Part shown: positions 17,867-28,000 of the stretch, piece by piece
Layout of the letters: every line of letters begins with the position of its first letter
How positions within the stretch are numbered: the stretch's first letter is position 1
Origin: Polaromonas sp. YR568
GTDB taxonomy: Bacteria > Pseudomonadota > Gammaproteobacteria > Burkholderiales > Burkholderiaceae_C
Reading direction: 5' to 3'
Assembly: GCF_900116715.1 (NCBI RefSeq)
Contig: NZ_FPBM01000004.1
Coordinates: 62,001 to 126,000, forward strand
DNA: 64,000 nucleotides
Notes under the pieces: generated by a model
What the model was told of the DNA's origin: nothing
The model's input: only the letters and a program-made list of their open reading frames with translations
Database searches by the model: none
Program-made: the position numbers and the translations under genes

Positions 17867-18901
17867 TCAAACCAGCTTCTTGAGCAACTCGGCCTTCTTG
17901 GCCTCGAACTCTTCCTGCGTGAGGATGCCTTTGGTCTTGAGGTCGCCCAGCTTTTCGAGGGTGGCCATGACATCGTCGGGCTTGACCGCCGCCGCAGCGG
18001 CCGGGGCGGCCGGGGCTGCATTGCCCTGAAGGCCTTGCTGCAGGTTTTGCGCCAGCACCTGGCCCAGCGCCACGCCGGCGCCCAGGCCCATGGCGTCGCC
18101 GGCAATGCCGCCGCCACCGCCGGCGCCTTCGGCAAATTTCGGAATCGCCTGCGCCGTCTGGTACTGCATGAATTTGCCCATGTCGTTGCCGACCATGCCC
18201 ATGCCGATTTTCTGGTCGAGGATTTTTTGCAGCTCTTCGGGCAGGGAGACGTTCTGCACCGTCATGCCTTCGAGCTTCAGGCCTATCTTGGCGAACTCCG
18301 GCGTGAGCTGCGTCACCAGCGCCTGGGCAAAGGCGAGCTGGTTGGCCGCCAGGTCCAGGAAGGCGATGTCGCTGGAGGCAATTGCGTTGGAGATGTTCTG
18401 CAGCACCAGGCCGCGCAGCTGGCCGTCCAGGTCTGCGGTGGTGTAGCGGTCGCGCGTGCCGGAGATTTCGGTATGGAACAGCTTGGGGTCGGCGACGCGG
18501 AAGTTGTAGTTGCCGAAGGCGCGCAGGCGCACCGCGCCGAAGTCCTTGTCGCGGATGGTGATGGGCTGGGGCGTGCCCCACTTCTGGTCGATCTGCTGGC
18601 GGGTGCTGAAAAAGTAGACGTCGCTCTTGAAGGGCGACTCAAACAGCTTGTCCCAGTTCTTGAGGTAAGTCAGGACCGGGATGGTTTGCGTCGTCAGCTT
18701 GTACATGCCGGGGCCGAACACGTCGGCGACCTTGCCCTCGTTGACGAAGACCGCCATCTGCGACTCGCGTACGGTGAGCGAGGCGCCGTACTGGATTTCC
18801 ATGTCGGCCATCGGGAACCGCCAGGCCAAAGTGCCGTCGTCGGCCTCGGTCCACTGGATGATGTCGATGAACTGTTTCTTGATGAAGTCCATTAAGGCCA
18901 T
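17867..18901 (-). CDS. SPFH-domain protein with C-terminal SHOCT motif (YdjI-like)
   Basis: A 344-residue protein. Residues 1-40 (MALMDFIKKQFIDIIQW) are typical of the YdjI/virion-core SPFH group. The SPFH (band-7-like) domain follows to about residue 245, then a Gly/Ala-rich low-complexity linker. A SHOCT helix pair at the end reads KLGDLKTKGILTQEEFEAKK. SPFH proteins form ring or scaffold assemblies on membranes; SHOCT motifs mediate oligomerisation. The ATG at 18901 has an AGGGAG upstream, preferred over one 33 bp further. It is the first gene of the minus-strand cluster running to the FAD enzyme. Confidence 0.88.
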   Translation of the reverse strand: MALMDFIKKQFIDIIQWTEADDGTLAWRFPMADMEIQYGASLTVRESQMAVFVNEGKVADVFGPGMYKLTTQTIPVLTYLKNWDKLFESPFKSDVYFFSTRQQIDQKWGTPQPITIRDKDFGAVRLRAFGNYNFRVADPKLFHTEISGTRDRYTTADLDGQLRGLVLQNISNAIASSDIAFLDLAANQLAFAQALVTQLTPEFAKIGLKLEGMTVQNVSLPEELQKILDQKIGMGMVGNDMGKFMQYQTAQAIPKFAEGAGGGGGIAGDAMGLGAGVALGQVLAQNLQQGLQGNAAPAAPAAAAAVKPDDVMATLEKLGDLKTKGILTQEEFEAKKAELLKKLV

Positions 18902-19015
18902 GGCGCGCTCCCTTTGAAGTGAGTTGTCGGCCACATGATACCCGCCGAAAACGCAACGGGAATGGCAGCCGCAGCCTGCTCACAGGCCACGGTGGCGCCC
19001 CAAGGTGGCGCTTAT

Positions 19016-22000
19016 TTACTGGCCTTGTCCTGCCTGCGCCTCTCCAAGGCAGCTGGAACCCTGGCCTGCGGCGGCGCAATCGCCGGCGACGGACGCATCG
19101 GGAAAGCCCGCCAGGCGGAAAGTGGGCGTTTGCGCCGTGGCGGCCTGTTCTTCGGCGCGCCGTATGCCGGCTGCGCGGCGGAAGGCCTGCTCACGCTTGT
19201 CGTCGGCCTCCAGCACCGGCAGGGCGGTGCCGCCGACGACGCGCAAATCGCCGGCACGCTCAGCCATATTGGCCGGGGCCGCCGTGATGCTGGCGGTGGC
19301 GCCGGCCGTGTTGTTCAGCAGCACATAGTTGCCGGCATCTGCGCCCGACAGCGTGATGCCGGTAATGCTGACGGGTTTGCCGCTGCCGACGCCGGGCGTG
19401 TCGAAGTTGCCGGTCGCCGCGCCCACCGACAGCACATCCGCGCCTATGCGGCCGGCAAAGGCCGCGCCGCCGGTCGCCAGCGTGGCGGCCGTGGTGCCGT
19501 CCTGCATCTTGTCGGCGGCGGTGATGCCGCTGACATTGGCAATGGAGGCCGGTGTGATGTTGGCGGCCGTCACGGCGGTGGTGTTCGCGCTGTAATTGCC
19601 CGCATCGGTGCCGGTGATGGCGATGCCGCCGACGTTGACGGTTTTGCCCACGCCGGCATTCTTGTCGACAAAGCTGGCCGAGGTGTTGCTGGTGGCGAGT
19701 ACGTCGCCGACGACCCGGTTGTCGCTCAGCGTGACGGTAGCGACGGTGCCGCCGTCGTAAACACGGTTCTGGCCCGTGGCGCTGACGGTGAGGGCGCGCT
19801 GGGTGATGTCTGCCGTGGTGGCCGCTGTGGTGTTAACGCTGTAGTTGCCGGCGTCGGTGCCCGTGAGGGCGATACCGCTGACATTCACGGCCTTGCCTGT
19901 GCCGACGTTCTTGTCGCCAAAGCTGGCGGCGGTGTTGCTGGCCGTGAGCACATCACCGGCGACCCGGTTGTCGCTGAGCGTCACGGTGGCATTAGTGCCG
20001 CCGTCGTACACCTTGTTTTGCCCTGTGGCGCCGACCGTAAGAGCACGCTGCGTGATGTTGGCCGTGGTGGCCGCCGTAGTGTTGAAGCTGTAGTTGCCGG
20101 CGTCGGTGCCGGTGACGGCAATGCCACTGACGCTGACTGTTTTGCCGGTGCCCACGTTCTTGTCACCAAAACTGGCTGCCGTGTTGCTGGTGGTCAGTAC
20201 ATCGCCGGCGACCCGGTTGTCGCCAAGCGTGACCGTAGCGACGGTGCCGCCGTCGTACACCCGGTTCTGGCCGGTGGCGCTGACGGTGAGGGCGCGCTGG
20301 GTGATGTCTGCCGTGGTAGCTGCCGTCGTGTTAACGCTGTAATTACCCGCATCCGTGCCCGTGAGGGCGATGCCGCTGACATTCACGGCCTTGCCGACGC
20401 CGACGTTTTTGTCGCCAAAGCTGGCGGCTGTGTTGCTGGCCGTGAGCACATCGCCGGCGACACGGTTGTCGTTGAGGGTCACGGTGGCAGCCGTGCCGCC
20501 GTCGTACACCCGGTTCTGGCCCGTGGCGCTCACTGTGAGCGCGCGCTGGGTGATGTCGGCGGTGGTGGCCGCTGTGGTGTTGGCCGTGTAGTTGCCGGCA
20601 TCGGTGCCGGTGATGGCAATGCCGCTGACGCTCACGGCCTTGCCGGTGCCCACGTTCTTGTCGCCAAAGCTGGCGGCTGTGTTGCTGGCCGTGAGCACAT
20701 CGCCAGCGACCCGGTTGTCGCCGAGCGTGACGGTAGCGACGGTGCCGCCGTCGTAAACGCGGTTCTGGCCCGTGGCGCTCACTGTGAGCGCGCGCTGGGT
20801 GATGTCTGCCGCGGTGGCCGCCGTGGTGTTAACGCTGTAGTTGCCAGCGTCGGTGCCGGTGAGGGCGATGCCGCTGACATTCACTGTCTTGCCGACGCCA
20901 ACGTTTTTGTCGAGGAAGCTGGCGGCGGTGTTGCTGGCCGTCAGCACATCACCGGCGACGCGGTTGTCGCTCAGCGTGACAGTAGCGACGGTGCCGCCGT
21001 CGTAAACGCGGTTCTGGCCCGCGGCGCTCACTGTGAGCGCGCGCTGGGTGATGTCTGCCGTGGTGGCCGCCGTGGTGTTGGCCGTGTAGTTGCCGGCGTC
21101 GGTGCCGGTGAGGGCGATGCCGCTGACGTTCACGGCCTTGCCGGTGCCGACGTTTTTATCGAGGAAGCTGGCGGCGGTATTCGTAGCGGTGAGCACGTCG
21201 CCGCTGAGGCGGTTGTCAGTGAGCGTGACGGTGGCGGTAACACCGCCGTCATAGACGCGGTTCTGGCCGGTGGCGCTGACTGTCAGCGCGCGCGGGGTGA
21301 TGGTGAGCGCGCCGTTGGTCAGGGCCAGGGTGTAGTTTTCGCTGTTGGCACCCGTGCCTGCGGTAATGGCCACGGGGCCGGCCGCCACTGCAGTGCGGTC
21401 AACAGCGGTGGTGGTGTAGTTCACGCCCAGGCCGGCGGCGGTATCACCGTCGATCAGGCCGCTCACCACACCGGTCAGCACAGGGTTGGCATCGCCATAG
21501 ACTTTGGTCTTGTTGTCGGCTGTGACGGTCAGGGTCGGTGCGATGCGATAGAGGAAGGTGTTGGCGCTGCCGGCAGGCACATAACTGGCGTCGCTGTTGT
21601 AGCGCTTGCTGTAGCCTGCGACGCCTTCGAGCGTGGCGCCTGGGTCGCCGCTGTAGACGAGGTAGCGGCCGGAAGCGGCCACAATGCCGCCCGCGCCCAC
21701 ATTGTTGACCAGCTGGCCACCGGTGCTGACGCCGGCCGCATTGGCGCTGCCGGCCTTGAGGACCACGGCGTTGCCGGTGGCGGATGAGCTCACGGCATTG
21801 TTCAGCGTGAGGTTGGAGGCTGCGCCGGTGGTTTCGATTTTGACCGTGCCCGTAGCCGTCACGCCGGTGGTAGCACCGACGGTTCCCACGATGAGCGCGC
21901 CCGCCTGTTTGTAGTCCACGCTGGCGGTATTGGCGGCCAGCGTGGTGACAGCATTGCCCGCATTCGTCAGGGTGTAAGCGCCGCCCGCGCCTGTCAGCGC

Positions 22001-25000
22001 AAGACCTGAGGCCGCGATGGCGCCGGACTGCGTGACGGCGCCGCCGGCAGACAGGGTGGCGTTGCTTGTTGTGGCAATCGCCGCCACGTCAAACCCGGCG
22101 GCGGTTCCGTACCGGATAGCGCCGGCCGCGTCGGCCGTGTCTGCGGCATTGCGTGCCTGCAGGTTGATGGCGGTGTTGCTGTTGCCGGCGTTGTTCAGTG
22201 TGATGGCGCCGCCGGCATTGACCAGCGTTTTCACCTTCAGCGTGCCGGCGGTGACGTTGCCGGTGCCGGCGGTCTGGGTGACGGCACCGAGCGCCGTCAG
22301 GTCCAGCGTGCCGCTGCCGACGTTCGATGCCGCGCCGCCCGCGCCCAGGTTGACAGCGCCGGTGCTGCGCACAAAAGCGCTGGCATTGCCGGTGGTGTTG
22401 ACGCTGAGGTTGGTGGCCGCCACGTCGATGCCGTTGCTGGCGTCGGTGCCGATCTGGCCGTTGGCGTTGAGGGTGATGTTTTGCGCGGTGATGGTTTGCG
22501 CACCCACATCGCTGATGGAGCCGGCGTTGAGCGTCAGCGTCCTGCCGGCCAGGTTGACCGCGCCGCCAATCGTCATCGCGCCGGTGCTGGCTGCATCGCC
22601 GATGACGATGGGGCCGGTGGCGCCTGTGGCAATGGCGGTGAGTTCCGCGGCCGTGAGGTCAAACCCGGCGGCGCCTGCCAGCGACATGGTGCGTGCAGCG
22701 GTCTTGGCTTTCAGCGTCAGCACGCCGCTGGTGGTCAGGGCATTGTTGCCGGTGTTGGCGCCGATGTTGACGGTATCGGCCGTGACGGTGATGGGGCCGC
22801 TGCCGGCCGACACGTCGATGTTGGTGTTCTGGGTATAGGCGCCCGTGCCGGTGTCTATGGAAACAGCGCTGTTGGTGGTGCTGAGGTTGCCCGCCACCGT
22901 CACGCCGTTGTTGCCGTTGTTCAGCGCAAAGCCGCCTGCCGCCGTGATGGCGTTGAGCGTGGCGATGCTGTTGGCCTGGGTGCCGAGGTTCAATGAACCG
23001 GCGCCGGTGCCGGCAACCGCCAGTGATGCCGCATTGACGGCGCCCGTCTGGGTGATGGCGCCGTTCGATTGCAGCGTCAGCGCAGCCGTGGTGTTGACGG
23101 CGGCCACATCAAAGCCCGTTGCATCGCGATAGGAAATCGCACCGGCGGCATTGGCCGTGTCGGCGCCATTGCGGGCCTGCAGGTTGACGGAGCTCACGTC
23201 ATTGGCGGCGTTGTTCAGTGTGATGGCTGCGCCGGCATTGATCAGTGTCTTCGCGCTGAGCGCTGGCGTGGTGATGGCGCCTGTCTGGGTGATGGTTCCG
23301 CCGGCTACCACCGTGAGGCTGGTGGCGGCCGTGGACGTGCCCAGCACGATGGCATTGCTGTCGCGCAGGGAGACGGCGTTGCCGCTGGTGACGGCGACGC
23401 TGGAGAAATTATTGGTGGCCGTTGCCAGTGTGATGTCGTTTGCTGCGCCGGCGGCCAGCGTGGTGGCGCCGGTCACGGCCAGCGCGCCGGTTTGGGTAAT
23501 CGCACCGCTTGTGTTCACCGCCAGGGTGCCTGAGACAGTGGACGCACCGAGAGCCAAGGCGTTCGCATCCGTGAGGACGACGTTGCGGCCCGACACCACC
23601 GACACCGCGCCGGTGAAATCGTTGCCGGCGTTGTTCAGCGTGATGTCGTTCAGGGCGCCGACGGTCAGCGAGGCCGTGGTCGCCTTGATGGCGTTGGCCT
23701 GCGTGAGCGAACTGGCGGCAGACAGCGTGAGGGCGTTGACGTTCAGCGCGCCGTTGAGCGCGATGTCGCCGATATCGGCGCCGGCCGTGGTGGCGGTGAG
23801 CGAAGTTGCGCCGGTGACGCCGGCCGCCGCGCCGCCTATGGCGCCCACGGCAATGTCGTTGGCCGTCACGGTCAATGCCGACAGCGCCAGCGTGCCGCCC
23901 ATCGTGCCTGTCACGCCGACGTCGCCCTTGCCTGCCTGCAGTATCAGCGCGCGGCCGGAAGTCAGGCTGTTGATGGCGCCGTCGAACTGGATGTTGGCGC
24001 CGGCGCCTGCGCCGGCATTGCCGCCGCGTGAGTCGACCGTCACGGTGGCGGCGTTGAGCAGTGCGTCGTCCTTGACCTGGATCGCGCCGCCGTTGCCGGA
24101 GGTGGCTCCGCCGGCCTGGTTGCCGCCCAGCGCCGTGAGGCTGCCCGCCAGAGTGATGGTGGGCGCACCCCCGGCTGCGTCGAGCGTGATGGCGCCGGCG
24201 TTGCCGCCTGCCGCCACACCGGTTCCGCCATTGCCGCCGGTGGTGGTGATCGCCGCGACCGACACATTGCCGCCGGTGGAGGCCAGCGACACCGCCGCGC
24301 CCTGCCCGCCGGACTGGTTAGCGCCTGCGCCGTTGCCGCCTATCGCGCTGATGGCGCCGGTGCTGCTGATGGCCGCCGTGGAACTGACGGTGACCGCGCC
24401 GCCGTTACCGCCGGCGCCTGTGGTGCTGCCGTTGGTGCCATTGGCCGTGATGGCCGCTGTGGTGACGCCTGCGCCCGAGATGTCCACCGTGCCGGCATTG
24501 CGCCCGCCGGCCGTGCCGGTGGCCCCGCCGCCGCTGGCGGTAATGGCGCCGACTGCCACTGCGCCGCTGGCCGCTGTGACGCTGACATTGCCGCCGTTGC
24601 CCGAGGTGCCGCCCGTGGTGGTCAGCGTGCCCGCCGTGAGGTTGCCTGCGGTGTTGCTCAAGGTGATGCTGCCCGCCACGCCGCCTGCGCCCGCGCCGAC
24701 GGCATTGCCGCTTTGCGCGGCCAGCGCACCCACCGTGACGGTGCCCGCAACCGTGTTGGCCACGTTAATGCTGCCGGCGTTGCCGCCGTCACCGTCGGTA
24801 GTGCCGCCCGCGCCGCCGCTGGCCGTGATGGCCGCCGTGGCGACGGTTCCGGTCGACGTGATGCTGACGGTAGCGCCGCTGCCGCCCTTTTGGCTCGACG
24901 TGGCAGCAGCCGCGCCGCCTGAGGCCGTGATGACGCCGGTTCCCATGTTGAGGCCGGCGCCGCTGATGGTGACGCTGCCGGCATCGCGGCCGGCCAGGCC

Positions 25001-28000
25001 ACTGACCGTGGCGCCGCCGCTGGTGGTGATGTTGCTGTTGAGCACGGACACCTGGCCGGCGGCGGAGAGGCTGACGTTGCCGCCGTTGCCCTTGGTGCCG
25101 CCGTTGGTGGCAATGGCGGCAGTGGAAAGCGTTCCAGCTGCGGCGGTGTTGGTCACGCTGACGCTGCCGGCTGTGCCGCCCGCACCTGCACCGAGCGCAT
25201 TGCCGGTCTGCGCTGTCAGCGTTCCGGTGCTGATGTTGCCGCTGCCGCTGTTGTTGACCGTGATGCTGCCGGCGTTGCCGCCAGCCGCGTTGGTGCCGGC
25301 CGCGGCCCCGCCGCTGGCGGCGAGGTTGGTGACGGTGACACCGCTGTTGCCGGTGATGGAAATTGCCGCGCCGTTGCCGCCGGCCTGGTCGCCCGTGAGC
25401 GTTCCGCCCGTGCCGCTGGCAGTGACGGTGGTGGCCGTGAGCAGGCCGCCTGTGGCCTGCAGCGTCACAGCGCCCGCGTTGCGGCCGGCGGTGGCGGCAT
25501 TGGCCGCGCCGCCGCTGGCGATGATGGCGCCGGTCGTCAACACGCCGGCTGTCGACGTGGCGCTCACCGCGCCGCCGTGGCCATTGGCGCCGCCTGTGGT
25601 GGTCAAGGCGCCGGTCGTTACCGCTGTGCCAGTCAGTGTGATGCTGCCGGCCGTGCCGCCTGCGCCTGTGCCGGTGGCGCCGCCCGTTGAGGCGGTGATG
25701 CCCGCGGCCGCGCCCAGCGTGCCGCTGCCGGTCAGGCTGACCACGCCGGCATTGCCGCCGGCCTGGTTGGTGCCGTTGGCCACGCTGCCGCTGGCGGTGA
25801 TGAGGCCGGTGACGGAGCGGTTGGCGCCGGTGACGGTGATGTTGCCTGCGTTGCTGCCGGCGCGTGTGCCCGCGGCCAGCACTGTGCCGCTGGTGTTTAG
25901 CGTGCCGGTGACGGTGACGCCGGCCTGTGAGGCCAAGGTGACCGCGCCGCCGTTACCGCCCGCGCCGCCGCTGCTGTCGATGGCCAGGGTGCTCAGGTTG
26001 GCGCCGGCTGCATTGTTGGTGACGCTGATGCTGCCGGCCGCGCCGCCCGCGCCTGTGCCCAGCGCCGCACCGGTGCGCGCCGTGAGGGCGCCCAGCCCGA
26101 TGGCGCCTGTCGTTGTTGAATTGTTCAGCACGGTGATGCTGCCGGCGTCACCGCCGTCGCCGTTGGTCGTGCCGCCTGCGCCGCCGCTTGCGGTGAGGGC
26201 GGCGGCCGTCACCGCATCGGTCGTTGTGATGCTGATGGCCGCGCCGCTGCCGCCCTTTTGATTGGACGTGGCTGCAGCCGCACCGCCTGAGGCCGTGATG
26301 GTGCCTGTGCCCATGTTGAGGCCGCCGCCGCTGATGGTGACGGTGCCGGCATTGCGGCCGGCCAGGCCGCTGATGGTGGCGCCGCCGCTGGTGACGATGT
26401 TGTTGTTGACGATGGACACCTGGCCCAAAGCCGACAGGCTCACATTGCCGCCATTGCCTTTGGTGCCGCCGGTGGTGGTGATGGCTGCGGTAGAAAGCGT
26501 TCCTGCAGCAGCGGTGTTGGTGACGCTGACGCTGCCGGCTGTGCCGCCCGCGCCTGTGCCCACTGCATTGCCGGTTTGCGCGATCAGGGTGCCGGTGGCG
26601 ACATTGCCGCTGCCGCTGTTGTTGACGGTGATGCTGCCGGCGTTGCCGCCCGCGGCATTCGTGCCCACGCCGGCGCCGCCGCTGGCTGCGAGATTGGTGA
26701 CGGTGATGCCGTTGTCGCCGGTGATGGAAATCGCCGCGCCGTTGCCGCCGGCCTGGTCACCCGTGAGTGTGCCGCCCGTGCCGCTGGCGGTGATAGTCGT
26801 GCCGGTCAGCAAGCCGCCGGTGGCCTGCAATGTCACGGCGCCCGCATTGCGGCCGGCCGTACCGGCATTGGCCGCGCCGCCGCTGGCAATGATGGCGCCC
26901 GTCGTCAACACGCCAGAGGTCGATGTGACGCTCACCGCGCCGCCGTGACCATTGGCGCCGCCTGTGGTGGTCAGCGCGCCGGCCGTCACGGCGCTGCCGC
27001 TGAGTGTGATGCCGCCGGCCGTGCCGCCTGCGCCCGTGGTGGTGGCGCCGCCTGTCGAGGCAGTGATGTTGTTCGTGCCCAGCGTGCCGCCGCCGGTGAT
27101 GCTCACCACACCGGCATTGCCGCCGGCCTGGCCCGCGCCGTTGCCCACGCTGCCGCTGGCAGTGATGAGGCCGGTGACGGAGCGGTTGACGCCGGTGATC
27201 GTGATGTTGCCGGCGTTGCTGCCGGCGCGCGTGCCCGCGGCCAGCACCGTGCCGCTGGTGCCCAATGCGCCGGTCACCGTGACGCCGGCCTGCGAGGCCA
27301 GCGTGACCGCGCCGCCGTTGCCGCCCGCGCCGCCCGCCGTGTTGATGGCCAGGGTGTTCAGGTCTGCGCCGGCCGCATTGTTGGTGATGTTGATGCTGCC
27401 GGCCGTGCCGCCCACGCCTGTGCCCGTGGCCGCGCCGGTTTGCGCCGTCAGGTTCGCCGTGACGATGTTGCCGCTTGTGTTGTTGGTGACCGCAATGGCG
27501 CCGGCATTGCCGCCCGAGCCACTGGCGCCCACGCCTGCGCCGCCGCTGGCCGTGATGGCCGCGCCGGCAATACCGCCTGTGGCGCCTATGGTGATTGCGC
27601 CCGCGTTACCGCCGTTGCCGGCCGTGGTGCCGGCGGTGCCGCTGGCTGTCACAGCGCCGAGGGCAGCGATGGCGCCGGCCGCCGTGATGTTGATCGCGCC
27701 GGCATTGCGGCCTGAGGTATTGGCCAGCGCCGTGCCGCCGGTGCTGGTGACGGTGCCCGCGCTCAATGCGCCGGCGGAGTTGAGCGTGATTGCGCCGCCG
27801 TCGCCGTTGTTGCCGCCCACGGTGGTGATGTTGCCGGTGCCCAGGCTGGCGCCCGTGGCGCTGTTGGTCACCGAAATGCTGCCGGCCACGCCGCCCGCGC
27901 CCGTGGTCAGCGCATTGCCGGTGCTCGCCGTCAAGCCGGCGACGGCGATATTGCCCACGGCGCTGTTGGACAGCGTGATGCTGCCCGCGTTGCCGCCCAC

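Noticed and set aside
19547..21289. CRISPR-like regular repeats
   Set aside because: The 249-bp units are contiguous, in frame and protein-coding, with no spacers.
18935..21787. Plus-strand frame of 950 codons with repeated AGREHIAGDPVVAE-like text
   Set aside because: The repeats are the reverse reading of the seven YDG units, so they carry no independent evidence of a gene.
23151..26261. Open plus-strand frame of more than 1,000 codons
   Set aside because: It lies wholly opposite the tpsA repeat region; its Ala/Pro/Val-rich translation is the mirror of Gly/Ala/Thr codons, and tpsA has a clear TPS domain and partner.
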